Origin: Phenylobacterium deserti
GTDB lineage: Bacteria > Pseudomonadota > Alphaproteobacteria > Caulobacterales > Caulobacteraceae
Direction of reading: 5' to 3'
Length of the DNA stretch: 64,000 nt
Assembly: GCA_943332615.1 (NCBI GenBank)
Contig: CALQQB010000007.1
Coordinates: 35,176 to 99,175 of the forward strand
Below the pieces are notes generated by a model, which was not told where the DNA came from, searched no databases, and saw only the letters and a program-made list of their open reading frames with translations. Every line of letters begins with the position of its first letter. Position 1 is the stretch's first letter. The position numbers and the translations under genes were made by a program. Shown in pieces: positions 17,777-28,512 of this stretch.

Positions 17777-19528
17777 TTGACCGCATCCGAGAAGCCCTGG
17801 CCCGTGATGTCGATCGCCGAGGCCCATGCCCAGCTGATCGGGCCGGGCGCGCCCTTCGAGATCGAGGAGCTGGTGATCCGGGGGATTGCGACCCGGACCT
17901 GGAAGAACGCGCCGCCGACGCTTCGCGACGTGTTCGAGAACGGCCGGCGGTTCAACGACCGCGAGTTCCTAGTCTACGACGACGAGCGCGCCACCTACGA
18001 TAGTTTTGCGAAGGCCACCCTCGCGCTCGCCCACCGGCTGCTGGCCGACGGAGTTCAGAAGGGCGACCGGGTCGCGGTGATCATGCGCAACCTGCCGGAA
18101 TGGCCGGTGTGCTTCTGGGCCGGGGTGCTGGTGGGCGCGATCGTCACGCCGCTGAACGCCTGGTGGACGGGGCCAGAGCTGGAATACGGCCTGGCCGACT
18201 CCGGGACCAAGGTGGCCTTCGTGGACGAGGAGCGGCTGGACCGCGTCGCGGCATTCCTGGAGACGCTGCCGGCCCTCGAGAAGGTCTACGCCACCCGGAT
18301 GACCGAGCCCGCGCCACACGCCAAGGTCAGCCGGATCGAGGATGTGATCGGCGTCGTCAACAGCTGGCCGTCGCTGCCGGAGCTGGCGCTCCCCGACGTG
18401 GAGATCGGGCCCGAGGATGACGCCACCATCCTCTACACCTCCGGCACGACGGGCCGGCCGAAGGGCGCGCTGGGCACGCACAGGAACATGACGTCGAACA
18501 TCGGCGCCGGCGGCATCTCGGCGGCGCGGAACTACCTGCGGGCCGGCGAGCCGCTGCCGGAGATGGACCCGACCAAGGTCCCGCAACGTTGCACCCTGCT
18601 GGTGGTGCCGATGTTCCACGCCACCGGCCTGTCGGCGACATTGGGCCCGACGATGAATTCCGGCGGCAAGATCGTGCTGATGCGCCGCTGGGACGCCGAG
18701 CCAGCCATGCGCCTGATCGAGCGCGAAAGGGTGAGCGCCACCGGCGGCGTGCCGACCATTGCCTGGCAGCTGATCGAGCACCCGGCGCGCGCCAAGTATG
18801 ACCTGTCGTCCCTGGTGGCCGTCACCTATGGCGGTGCGCCCTCGGCGCCGGAACTGGTGCGAAAGATCGCCGAGGTGTTCCCGGGCAGCCAACCCGGCAA
18901 CGGCTGGGGGATGACCGAGACCACGGCCACCTTCACCAGCCACCTGGGCCGCGATTACCTGAACCGTCCCGACAGCGCCGGCCCCGCCGCGCCGGTGGGC
19001 GAGATGCATGTGCGCGACCCGGCGGACGGCAAGACCATCCTGTCGCCCGGCGCGGTGGGCGAGCTGTGGTGCAAGGGCCCGCAGGTGGTGACGCTGTACT
19101 GGAACAAGCCGGAGGCCACGGCCGAGACCTTCCAGGAGGGATGGCTGCGCACCGGCGACCTCGCCCGGATCGACGAGGAAGGTTTCCTGTTCATCATTGA
19201 CCGGGCCAAGGACATGCTGATCCGCGGCGGCGAGAACATCTACTGCGTCGAGGTCGAGAACGTCCTCTACGACCACCCCGACGTGATGGACGCCGCCCTG
19301 GTGGGCATGCCGCACAGGACCCTGGGCGAGGAGCCGGCGGCAGTGGTCCACCTGCGGCCGGGCGGTACGGCCACGGAAGCCGAGTTGCGCGCCTTCGTCC
19401 GGGCGCGGCTGGCGGGGTTCAAAGTGCCGATGAAGGTGGTGTTCTGGCCCGAGACCCTGCCCCGGAATGCCAACGGCAAGATCGTCAAGACCGAGCTGAA
19501 GAAACTGTTCGTCAAGGAAGGGGCATAG
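17777..19528 (+). CDS. Acyl-CoA ligase (AMP-dependent synthetase)
   Basis: About 583 residues from TTG 17777, which sits eight bases after GGAG; ATG 17807 is the alternative. ATP-binding motif YTSGTTGRPKGA near residue 220. The C-terminal hinge WLRTGDLARIDEEG and the catalytic-lysine region RNANGKIVKTELK are intact, as is MFHATGLSA of the acyl site. It activates a fatty, aryl or steroid-like carboxylic acid with ATP and CoA. Together with the crotonase and dehydrogenase just upstream it forms a short acid-catabolism set; the chain type cannot be told. Confidence 0.92.
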   Translation: MTASEKPWPVMSIAEAHAQLIGPGAPFEIEELVIRGIATRTWKNAPPTLRDVFENGRRFNDREFLVYDDERATYDSFAKATLALAHRLLADGVQKGDRVAVIMRNLPEWPVCFWAGVLVGAIVTPLNAWWTGPELEYGLADSGTKVAFVDEERLDRVAAFLETLPALEKVYATRMTEPAPHAKVSRIEDVIGVVNSWPSLPELALPDVEIGPEDDATILYTSGTTGRPKGALGTHRNMTSNIGAGGISAARNYLRAGEPLPEMDPTKVPQRCTLLVVPMFHATGLSATLGPTMNSGGKIVLMRRWDAEPAMRLIERERVSATGGVPTIAWQLIEHPARAKYDLSSLVAVTYGGAPSAPELVRKIAEVFPGSQPGNGWGMTETTATFTSHLGRDYLNRPDSAGPAAPVGEMHVRDPADGKTILSPGAVGELWCKGPQVVTLYWNKPEATAETFQEGWLRTGDLARIDEEGFLFIIDRAKDMLIRGGENIYCVEVENVLYDHPDVMDAALVGMPHRTLGEEPAAVVHLRPGGTATEAELRAFVRARLAGFKVPMKVVFWPETLPRNANGKIVKTELKKLFVKEGA

Positions 19529-19584
19529 GCCCTGTCCTTGGGAGGGGTGGCGCAACGCCGGCTCGCGGCCTAGAGGTCGAACCT

Positions 19585-20157
19585 ATGAGCCGAAAGCCTG
19601 TCATCCTCGGTCTGGGCGGCACGATCCGCGCCGGGTCGTCCACCGAGAAAGCCCTGATCTGCGCCCTCAGCCGCGCCGAGGCTCTGGGGGCGGAGACGCG
19701 CCTGCTGGGCGGCGAGTTCCTGGGGTCTCTGCCGATCTTCGATCCACGTCCGTCTGACGCCACGGCGGCGCAACTGGCGCTTGCCGAGGCGGTGCGGGCG
19801 GCGGACGGCCTGATCGTGGCCAGTCCGGGCTACCACGGCTCGATCTCCGGGGTGATCAAGAACGCCCTGGACACCCTCGAGCTGACCAGCCGCGACGCCC
19901 AGCCCTATCTCACGGCCAAGCCCGTCGGTACGATCATCACGGCGGCCGGCGCCCAGGCCGGCGGCACCACCTTGATGGCGCTACGCTCGATCATACATGC
20001 TCTGCGGGGCTGGCCGACGCCGTTCGGCGCGGCTCTGAACGCGGCGACCGACCTCTTCGATGGGGCGGGAGCCTGCCGCGACGACAAGGACGCCTGGCAG
20101 CTCGACACCGTCGCCGAGCAGGTCATGGAGTTCGCCAACATGAGGACCGGCCGATGA
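19585..20157 (+). CDS. NADPH-dependent FMN reductase family protein
   Basis: 190 residues from ATG 19585 with GAGGTCGAA upstream. Flavodoxin-like: the phosphate-binding loop near GTIRAGSSTEKAL and the isoalloxazine loop SPGYHGSISGVIKNALDTLE are typical of the NADPH-FMN/azoreductase family. It reduces FMN or quinones in the cytosol. Its stop overlaps the ribBA start by four bases, so a flavin reductase is translated with a riboflavin-synthesis gene, a consistent pairing. Confidence 0.9.
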   Translation: MSRKPVILGLGGTIRAGSSTEKALICALSRAEALGAETRLLGGEFLGSLPIFDPRPSDATAAQLALAEAVRAADGLIVASPGYHGSISGVIKNALDTLELTSRDAQPYLTAKPVGTIITAAGAQAGGTTLMALRSIIHALRGWPTPFGAALNAATDLFDGAGACRDDKDAWQLDTVAEQVMEFANMRTGR

Positions 20158-21293
20158 AAACGCCCTATCTGGTGGGCGACAAGCCCGACCCCGACAGCGT
20201 CGCCGGCGCCATCAGTCCCATCGAAGACATCATCGAGGACGCCCGCAATGGGCGGCCCTACATCCTGGTGGACGCCGAGGACCGCGAGAACGAGGGCGAT
20301 ATCATCATCCCGGCCCAGTTCGCGACGCCGGAACAGATCAACTTCATGGCCAAGCACGCGCGGGGCCTGATCTGCCTCAGCATCACCGCCGAGCGGGCGC
20401 GCCAGCTGCGCCTGCCGCCCATGGCCAGCGACAACCAGTCCGGTCACGGCACCGCCTTCACCGTGTCGGTCGAGGCGCGCGAGGGGGTAACTACCGGCAT
20501 CTCCGCCCACGACCGCGCCCACACCATCGCCGTGGCCGTCGACCCGACCAAGGGCGTGGACGACATCGTTTCGCCCGGCCACGTCTTCCCGCTGGTCGCT
20601 CGGGATGGCGGCGTTCTGGTCCGCGCCGGCCACACCGAGGCTGCGGTCGATATTTCCCGCATGGCGGGGCTGAACCCAGCCGGGGTGATCTGCGAGATCA
20701 TGAAGGACGACGGGTCGATGGCCCGGCTTCCGGATCTGGTGGCCTTCGCCCAGCTGCATGGCTTGAAGATCGGAACCATCGCCGACCTGATCGCCTACCG
20801 CCGGCGCACGGAGCGGCAGGTGGAGCGGGTGCTGGAGACGCCGTTCGACAGCGCCTACGGCGGTCGCTTCCGGATGGTGATCTACCGCAACTCCCTCGAC
20901 CAGACCGAGCACGTGGTGCTGACCAAGGGCAAGATCGAGCCGGAGAAGCCGACCCTGGTGCGCATGCACCGCGTGGACCTGGCCACCGACATGCTGGGCG
21001 CCATCGAGGCGCGGCGCGAGTATGTGCCTAAGGCGTTGAAGGCGCTGGAGGCCTATGACGGGGCGGGCGTTGCGGTGTTCATCCGCGACAGCAATCCGCA
21101 CTGGCTGTCCGAACGCTACGGCCAGCCGCAGGCCGACTACTCCGAGAACGTGCTGCGCGACTACGGCATCGGCGCCCAGATCCTGATCGACCTAGGCGTG
21201 CGCGACATGATGCTGCTGAGCTCGTCGGCCACGGTGCTGCCGGGGTCGGCGGGGTACGGGCTGAAGATCGTGGGGCGCGTGCCGTTGGGGTGA
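20154..21293 (+). CDS. ribB: 3,4-dihydroxy-2-butanone 4-phosphate synthase with degenerate GTP cyclohydrolase II domain
   Basis: 379 residues from ATG 20154. Residues about 20-225 are RibB: acidic motif [11 protein letters not shown], then SITAERA and [15 protein letters not shown]; it makes the four-carbon unit of riboflavin from ribulose 5-phosphate. Residues about 230-379 follow the GCH-II (RibA) fold, ending with [12 protein letters not shown]. The zinc site is missing: where RibA has a CLTGD...CDC pattern, this protein has [14 protein letters not shown] with no cysteine. So only the RibB reaction is expected and a separate RibA is required. Such RibBA-like proteins with a silent second half are known in alphaproteobacteria. 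Confidence 0.93.
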   Translation: MKTPYLVGDKPDPDSVAGAISPIEDIIEDARNGRPYILVDAEDRENEGDIIIPAQFATPEQINFMAKHARGLICLSITAERARQLRLPPMASDNQSGHGTAFTVSVEAREGVTTGISAHDRAHTIAVAVDPTKGVDDIVSPGHVFPLVARDGGVLVRAGHTEAAVDISRMAGLNPAGVICEIMKDDGSMARLPDLVAFAQLHGLKIGTIADLIAYRRRTERQVERVLETPFDSAYGGRFRMVIYRNSLDQTEHVVLTKGKIEPEKPTLVRMHRVDLATDMLGAIEARREYVPKALKALEAYDGAGVAVFIRDSNPHWLSERYGQPQADYSENVLRDYGIGAQILIDLGVRDMMLLSSSATVLPGSAGYGLKIVGRVPLG

Positions 21294-21312
21294 GGCCGCC
21301 GGGGCCTGCTCC

Positions 21313-21341
21313 CTTCCGTTCCCACTGTGTGGGAACGGAAG
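21313..21341. terminator. Perfect 13-bp hairpin between convergent genes
   Basis: CTTCCGTTCCCAC, TGT, GTGGGAACGGAAG: exact arms with a three-base loop, in the 60-bp space between the ribB stop and the M16 protease stop. There is no T-run on either strand, so it may be a bidirectional, Rho-assisted terminator or an mRNA 3'-end stabiliser. Confidence 0.6.
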
Positions 21342-21353
21342 AATACACGGTCC

Positions 21354-24179
21354 TCACTTCCGTAGCGTTGAACTCGCCAGGTCCAGCTTGTCGCTCGGGA
21401 TCACTTCCAGGTTCGGGAGTTTCGCCCTCAGGCCCTCCGCGAAGGTCTTGGCGTCGCCGGCGATGATCACGCTGGCGGTCTTGGGATCGAGGGTCCTGGC
21501 GGTGAAGGCCTGCACCTGCGCCGGGGTGACCGCATCGACCTGGGCGGTGTAGCGGCCGACCTCGTCCAGTGGCACGCCGTAAAGCGCCAGATTGCCCAGG
21601 ATATCGGCCAACCCGCCCGACGTCGCCAGCTCGCGGCCATAATCCCCGATCAGGGTCGATTTGCGCGCCGTCAGCTCGTCCGCGCCCGGCGCTACGGTGG
21701 CGAGCCGGGTCAGCTCCGCATTGATCAGCCCCAGCACCTCGACCGCCGACTCGTTCTTGGTCTGGGCCGAAGCCCGGAACGAACCCGTGGTCCGCGCGGT
21801 CGAAAGCCGCGCCGTGGCGCCGTAGGACAGCCCCCGCCTGATGCGGATCTCGGCGTTCAGCCGGGCCGAATAGCCGCCGCCCAGCACCGTCGTCGCGACC
21901 ACGCCGGGGTAGTAGGCCGGGTCGTTGCGGGCGATGGCCGGCTTGATCACATTGACCGAGGCCTGGCCGGTGCCGGGGATGTCGATGGCGATGGCGCGGG
22001 GCTTCCCGGTCGGTGTGATCGTCAGCGCGCCGGGCAGGGTGGCGGGAGGCTTGGCCCAGCCCCCGAATGCCTGCTCGGCCATCGCAAAGCCCTGCTCGGC
22101 GCTGATGTCTCCGGTCAGCACCAGGATGGCATTGTCCGGTCTGAACCAGGTGGCGTGCAGCTTCGCGAGGTCGGCGGTCTTCAGACGGGCCAGGGTGTCC
22201 GGCGTGCCTTCCACCGCATGGCCGAAGGGCGTGCCACCATAGACGACCGGCGCGCCGGCGAACCCGGCCACCGAGCCCGGCTGCTGGTAGGCCACGCGCA
22301 GGCCGTCCAGCGCCTGCTCCCGCTGGCGCTGCAGTTCCTCGGCCGCGAACGCCGGGTGCATGGCTACGTCGGCCATGATCGCCATCGCCGCCTTCAGCTT
22401 GTCTGGCATGACGTTGAGCGTCACGGAGGATGACTCCAGCCCGCCGCCGGACGACAGGTCCGCCCCCAGGCTCTCGGTCTGGCTGGCGATCTGCTGGGCT
22501 GAGCGGGTCCTGGTGCCCTCGGTCAGCATGCTGGCCATCATCGAGGCGGCGCCGGCCAGGCCATCCGGGTCGGCCCAGGCGCCGGTCTTCACCGTCAGGT
22601 TGGCGGTGACCAGCGGCAGGTCAGACGAGCGGGCGACCACCACGCGCAGACCATTGGCCAGGGTCTTCTCCGCGGGCTTCGGCAGCACCGGCTGCACGGG
22701 CGCGGCGATCGGCGGCGGCTTTTGGCGATCTGCCTCCGGCGCCAGGGTGAACACCGGACCATCGTAGCGGACGGCCATCCTCGGCGGCGAGGCCGTGACC
22801 GGCGCGGCCTGGTCCTTCGGCCGGGCGGCCTCTGCCTGGTAGCGGATGGTCATCCGGATGTTGTCGGCGAGGTACTTCCTCACCACCCGCTGGATGTCGG
22901 CGGCCGTCACCGCCTGCAGCCGGCCAAGCTCAGTGTTCACCGCGTTTGGATCGCCATCGACCAGCAACGCCTGGCCGATCGCGCTGCCGCGACCCTCGAT
23001 GGTCTCGCGCTGGCGCAGCGCAGAGGCGACCAGCTCGTTCTTGGCCTCGGCCAGTTCGGCGGCGGTGGGCGGCGCGTCGCGCAGGCGCTTCACCTCGGCC
23101 AGCAGGGCGGTTTCGCCCTGAGCGATGGTCTTGCCGCTGGCCATGATGGCGCCGACCATGAACAGGCCCGGGTCGTGCGGCAGGTCGGCGTTGGAGAACG
23201 ACTCGGCGGCGATCTGCTGGCGGTAGACGAGGCTGTTGTAGAGCCGCGACGATTTGCCGGCCGACAGGATGGCGTCCAGCACTTTCAGCGCCGGGGCGTC
23301 GGGGTGGGAGGCCGCCGGGCCCTGCCAGCTCAGCACCACGGCCGGCAGCGGCACGTTGGGTCCGTAGCCATCATAGACACCCGCCTTGGTGCGCCGCGGC
23401 TCCTTCACGGTCACCCGTGGCAGCGGCTTGGCGGGGTTCTTCAGCGGGCCGAAGTACCGGTCGACCCAGGCGTCCAGCTGCGTCTCGTCGTAATTTCCCA
23501 CCACGATCAGCGCCGCGTTGTCGGGCCGGTAGTAGGTTTCATGGAAGGCGCGCACATCATCCACGGTGGCGGCGTCCAGCTCCTCGATCGAGCCGATGCC
23601 GGGGCGCTTGTAGGGGTGGGTCGTGTAGCTGGCCTGCGGCAGGTAGAGCGCCATGAGTCGCCCGTACGGCGAGGCCAGCACCCGCTGGCGCAGCTCTTCC
23701 TTGACCACGTCGCGCTCGGACTTGAAGCCCGCCTCGTCCACCACCAGCGTGCCCAGCCGGTTGGCCTCGGCCCAGATCAGCCGCTCCAGGTGATTGGCGG
23801 GCACGACCTCGTAGTAGTCGGTGAAATCGTCGGCGGTGGAGGCATTGTTGAAGCCGCCCACGTCCTCCGTCATGCGATCGAACTGCTCTGAAGGCAGGTC
23901 ACGGGTGGCCTTGAACATCAGGTGTTCGAACAGATGGGCGAAGCCGGAGCGGCCCTCGGGGTCGTCCTTCGAGCCCACGCCGTACCAGACCTGGACCGTC
24001 ACGTTGGGCGTGGCGCGGTCCAGCGCGGTCATCACCTGCAGCCCGTTTGGCAGGGTGCGGGTCTTGAAGGCGATCGGCGGGACATCAGCCGCGTGGGCCG
24101 TGGAGGCTATGACCACCGGGGCGAGCGCCGTCGTGGCCAGGAGGACGGCAAAGCCGGTCGTGCGAAGGATTTGAAACAT
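21354..24179 (-). CDS. Periplasmic M16 (pitrilysin) peptidase, two-repeat form
   Basis: 941 residues from ATG 24179, chosen because it opens a signal peptide (MFQILRTTGFAVLLATTALA, cleavage near AHAAD); earlier ATGs only add a non-signal extension. The active M16 half has the inverted zinc motif HLFEH at residues 82-86 with the distal Glu in ERDVVKEELRQR. The second half (from about 500) has the same fold but no HxxEH, the usual inactive partner that closes the chamber. It degrades peptides in the periplasm. Monocistronic, divergent from a LysR gene; its leader can fold back on the start region. Confidence 0.93.
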   Translation of the reverse strand: MFQILRTTGFAVLLATTALAPVVIASTAHAADVPPIAFKTRTLPNGLQVMTALDRATPNVTVQVWYGVGSKDDPEGRSGFAHLFEHLMFKATRDLPSEQFDRMTEDVGGFNNASTADDFTDYYEVVPANHLERLIWAEANRLGTLVVDEAGFKSERDVVKEELRQRVLASPYGRLMALYLPQASYTTHPYKRPGIGSIEELDAATVDDVRAFHETYYRPDNAALIVVGNYDETQLDAWVDRYFGPLKNPAKPLPRVTVKEPRRTKAGVYDGYGPNVPLPAVVLSWQGPAASHPDAPALKVLDAILSAGKSSRLYNSLVYRQQIAAESFSNADLPHDPGLFMVGAIMASGKTIAQGETALLAEVKRLRDAPPTAAELAEAKNELVASALRQRETIEGRGSAIGQALLVDGDPNAVNTELGRLQAVTAADIQRVVRKYLADNIRMTIRYQAEAARPKDQAAPVTASPPRMAVRYDGPVFTLAPEADRQKPPPIAAPVQPVLPKPAEKTLANGLRVVVARSSDLPLVTANLTVKTGAWADPDGLAGAASMMASMLTEGTRTRSAQQIASQTESLGADLSSGGGLESSSVTLNVMPDKLKAAMAIMADVAMHPAFAAEELQRQREQALDGLRVAYQQPGSVAGFAGAPVVYGGTPFGHAVEGTPDTLARLKTADLAKLHATWFRPDNAILVLTGDISAEQGFAMAEQAFGGWAKPPATLPGALTITPTGKPRAIAIDIPGTGQASVNVIKPAIARNDPAYYPGVVATTVLGGGYSARLNAEIRIRRGLSYGATARLSTARTTGSFRASAQTKNESAVEVLGLINAELTRLATVAPGADELTARKSTLIGDYGRELATSGGLADILGNLALYGVPLDEVGRYTAQVDAVTPAQVQAFTARTLDPKTASVIIAGDAKTFAEGLRAKLPNLEVIPSDKLDLASSTLRK

Positions 24180-24183
24180 GAGA

Positions 24184-24229
24184 CGTCCCGATTGGATGGG
24201 GGAGGGGAGCCTACCACCCAACCGGGACG
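24184..24229 (-). promoter_or_regulatory. Hairpin in the leader of the M16 gene
   Basis: CGTCCCG-A-TTGG pairs with CCAA-C-CGGGACG, 11 pairs around one mismatch, five bases upstream of the protease ATG. The arm next to the start includes the only purine-rich (GGGACG) candidate ribosome site, so folding could limit translation. This is read from base pairing only. Confidence 0.35.
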
Positions 24230-24250
24230 CTGGAAGCTGCGAGGTTTTCA

Positions 24251-24267
24251 TGTGTGCGGGTAACACA
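24251..24267. promoter_or_regulatory. Short inverted repeat between M16 and LysR genes
   Basis: GTGTG...CACAC arms within a 17-base window in the 250-bp divergent spacer (24180-24429), about 70 bp from the protease start and 160 bp from the LysR start. It could be a regulator site. The rest of the spacer shows no gene. Confidence 0.25.
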
Positions 24268-24429
24268 CCTGCATCTCGTAAGCCGGTCTGTGGAGCTTCC
24301 TGTCGCGGACGCCTATATGGGGAGTACGGGCTGTCCGCCGCTCGGCGACAGTGAAGATACGGGGCGACCCGGGGCTAGGGCTATCGGCGCCCTTGCAGGG
24401 CCGGCCTGCACAACTGCAGAATGGGTGTC

Positions 24430-25389
24430 ATGTTCGATTGGAATGACCTGAAGGCGTTCCTTGCCGTAGCGAGAGGCGGATCGACCCTGGCCGCCTCCAA
24501 AGCCCTGGGCGTAAACCAGACCACCGTGGCGCGGCGGATCGAGAGCCTGGAACAGGATCTCGGTTTCAAGCTGTTCGAGCGCGGTCAGACCGGCAGCCGC
24601 CTCACCGAGGCCGGCGAGGTCATGATCCCCGACGCCGAGGGGGTCGAGCGGGCGGCCATCCGCTTCTCCAACCAGGCAGCGAGCCAGCTTCGCGGCGTGC
24701 ACGGCGGCCTGCGGCTCACCACCAACGAACTGGTCGCCAACAGCATGGTGATCCCCGCGCTGCCGGAGTTCCGCCGGGCCCATCCGGGGGTGCAGGTCGA
24801 TCTGGTGATTACTGACCGGTCCGTTGATCTGGAGAACGGCGAGGCCGATCTCGCGATCCGCACCAGCAAGGCGCTGGCCGAGTCGGACCTGGTGGCGCGC
24901 AAGATTTGCGACCACGACATGGCCCTCTACTGCAGCCGCGAATACGCCTCGCGTCGTGGCGTGCCGACCTCCTACGAGGACCTCAAGGACCACGACCTCA
25001 TCGACGTCACCGTCGACATGGGCGAAATGCCGGCCGCCACCTGGATGATGCGCCACTCCGGCGGCAGGCAGCCGATCACGCGGTCCAACTCCATGGGCAG
25101 CCTGGTGCACGCGGTGAAGGCGGGCCTGGGCATCGGCGCCCTGCCCTCCACCATCGGCGACATCGACCCCGACCTGTTGCGCTGCTCGGACGTCATCGAG
25201 GAGGCTCGCGTCAGTTCCTGGATCGTCACCCGCCGCGAGCTGAAGGACACGCCCCGCGTGCGCGCCTTCATCGACTTCATGGCCCCGCACCTGCAGCAGC
25301 AGATGCGCCTCGTCGAGGAACGCGGCCGCCAGCGCATCGCCGCCGACGCCGACAAGATCGTGCCGTTCCCGACCAAGTCGGTGGGCTGA
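24430..25389 (+). CDS. LysR family transcriptional regulator
   Basis: 319 residues from ATG 24430 (ATG 24421 would add three residues). The N-terminal winged HTH is typical: FDWNDLKAFLAVARGGSTLAASKALGVNQTTVARRIESLEQ; the quoted pieces lie in residues 1-45. The C-terminal co-inducer domain begins near 90, with GIGALPSTIGDIDPDL in the second lobe. It is close to the subgroup that starts with F-D-W-x-D-L. It may control the divergent M16 protease gene, but many LysR proteins act elsewhere. Confidence 0.93.
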   Translation: MFDWNDLKAFLAVARGGSTLAASKALGVNQTTVARRIESLEQDLGFKLFERGQTGSRLTEAGEVMIPDAEGVERAAIRFSNQAASQLRGVHGGLRLTTNELVANSMVIPALPEFRRAHPGVQVDLVITDRSVDLENGEADLAIRTSKALAESDLVARKICDHDMALYCSREYASRRGVPTSYEDLKDHDLIDVTVDMGEMPAATWMMRHSGGRQPITRSNSMGSLVHAVKAGLGIGALPSTIGDIDPDLLRCSDVIEEARVSSWIVTRRELKDTPRVRAFIDFMAPHLQQQMRLVEERGRQRIAADADKIVPFPTKSVG

Positions 25390-25398
25390 CGGGCGGCT

Positions 25399-26562
25399 CT
25401 ACAGCCCCAGCACCTCACCCAAGGCGCCGACCACCTTGGCCACATCCCCGTCCGCCATCCCCGGATAGAGCGGCAGCGACAGGCAGCGCGCGTACCAGGC
25501 CTCGGCGCCGGGCAGGTGGAGATCGCCGTAGAGGCCACGGTAATAGGGCTGCCGGTGCACCGGGATGTAGTGGACCTGGGTTCCGATCCCCCGGGCCCGC
25601 AGCGCCTCCACCACCTCGCGCCGCGAGCGGCCGGCGGTTTCGAAGTCGATCAGTACGCACATCAGGTGCAGCACCGGCTCGCTCCAGGCCGGCTGCGTCG
25701 CCTGGCGCACCAACGGCGCCAGCGGCGCCAGGGCCTCGCCATAGGCGGCTGCCAGCGCGCGACGGCGCGCGGCGAACCGCGGTAGCTTCGCCAATTGCGA
25801 CAGGCCCAGCGCGCAGAGGATGTCGGGCAGGCGGTAGTTGAAGCCCGGCTCCGGCATCTCGTACCACCAGGGATCGGCCCCTTCCGGCCGCACCATGCCG
25901 TGGCTGCGCAGGGTCCGCAGGCGCTCGGCCAGCCGCGGATCATTGGTGGTGACCATGCCGCCCTCGCCGGTGGCGATGGTCTTCACGGGATGGAACGAGA
26001 AGGTGGCCATGGCCGAATGGCGAACGTCGCCGATGGTTTCCGACGTATTGCCAAACCGCGCCGTGCTCCCCAACGCATGCGGCGCGTCCTCGACCAGCAC
26101 TGCGCCGGCGTCCCGCGCCAGGGCCTCCAGCGCCGGCAGCTCGCAGGCGTCGCCCCGCAGATGCACCGGCAGCACGGCCCGCAGCTTGCGGCCGTCCACC
26201 CGACCAATCGCCTCGGCCAGGGTGTCCGGCGTTATCAGCGCGGTGTCGGGGTCCACATCGGCGAACACCACGTCGGCGCCCACGTAGCGGGCACAGTTGG
26301 CGGTGGCCAGGAAGGTAATGCTGGGCGCGATCACCACCTCGCCCGGCTTCACGTCAAGCGCCAGCATGGCCAGGTGCAGGGCCGCCGTGCCGTTGGCGCA
26401 GGCCACCGCGTAATTTGCCCCCACCGTCTCGGCGAAGGCGCCCTCGAAGGCCTCGACCGTGGGCCCGGTGGTCAGGAAGTCCGCGCGCAGGGCCTCCGTG
26501 ACGGCCGCGATGTCGTCGTCCTCGATGGTCTGGCGGCCGTAGGGAAGGACGCTGTCGGCCAT
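25399..26562 (-). CDS. pseC: UDP-4-amino-4,6-dideoxy-N-acetyl-L-altrosamine transaminase, PseC/FlmB-like
   Basis: 387 residues from ATG 26562. It is a DegT/DnrJ/EryC1 sugar aminotransferase: VACANGTAALHLAMLAL near residue 60, VEDAPHALGS, and the PLP-lysine segment FSFHPVKTIATGEGG. PseC adds an amino group from glutamate to the 4-keto sugar made by PseB, the second step to pseudaminic acid. It lies 13 bp downstream of pseB, as in the Caulobacter flmA-flmB pair needed for flagellin glycosylation. The other pathway genes are not in the window, so pseudaminic acid as the final product is inferred from homology and pairing. Confidence 0.9.
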   Translation of the reverse strand: MADSVLPYGRQTIEDDDIAAVTEALRADFLTTGPTVEAFEGAFAETVGANYAVACANGTAALHLAMLALDVKPGEVVIAPSITFLATANCARYVGADVVFADVDPDTALITPDTLAEAIGRVDGRKLRAVLPVHLRGDACELPALEALARDAGAVLVEDAPHALGSTARFGNTSETIGDVRHSAMATFSFHPVKTIATGEGGMVTTNDPRLAERLRTLRSHGMVRPEGADPWWYEMPEPGFNYRLPDILCALGLSQLAKLPRFAARRRALAAAYGEALAPLAPLVRQATQPAWSEPVLHLMCVLIDFETAGRSRREVVEALRARGIGTQVHYIPVHRQPYYRGLYGDLHLPGAEAWYARCLSLPLYPGMADGDVAKVVGALGEVLGL

Positions 26563-26575
26563 GCTACGCGTCCTG

Positions 26576-28127
<1,552 letters not shown>

Positions 28128-28218
28128 GGGTGGGCCGCCAAACGCCTTTCGCCCGAGGCGAAGCCCGAGAGGGAGCGACCATGTTCAGACCTGTTCAGAC
28201 GGGGGAGGGGAAGCGCGC

Positions 28219-28512
28219 CTATGCGCCCGCCAACTGATCCATGAACGCCGCCAGTTCCACGTCGAGCTCCGTCACCCCGCCCGCGTCGTGCGTGGTGAGG
28301 GTCACCTCGACGCGGTTGTAGACATTGAACCATTCCGGGTGATGATCCAGCTTGTCGGCCATCAGGGCCACGCGGGTCATGAAGCCGAAGGCGGCGTTGA
28401 AGTCCTTGAACTTGAGGGTGCGCTGAATCGCGTCCCGATCACCCTCGACGCTGGCCCAGCCCGGCAGCGTCTTCAGCGCCGCCTCCGCGCCGATCTTTAC
28501 CGGGCGGGTCAT
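28219..28512 (-). CDS. phhB: 4a-hydroxytetrahydrobiopterin dehydratase (pterin-4a-carbinolamine dehydratase)
   Basis: 97 residues from ATG 28512, the usual length. The active-site signature [14 protein letters not shown] is complete, followed by a [12 protein letters not shown] segment that fits the family. It dehydrates 4a-hydroxytetrahydropterin to regenerate the cofactor of phenylalanine hydroxylase. Phenylalanine hydroxylase is not in the window. Its start overlaps the upstream HAD gene stop by four bases, so the two are translated together. Confidence 0.93.
   Translation of the reverse strand: MTRPVKIGAEAALKTLPGWASVEGDRDAIQRTLKFKDFNAAFGFMTRVALMADKLDHHPEWFNVYNRVEVTLTTHDAGGVTELDVELAAFMDQLAGA

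Noticed and set aside
22722..23891. 389-codon plus-strand open frame
   Set aside because: Antisense of the M16 protease, which has a signal peptide and zinc motif.
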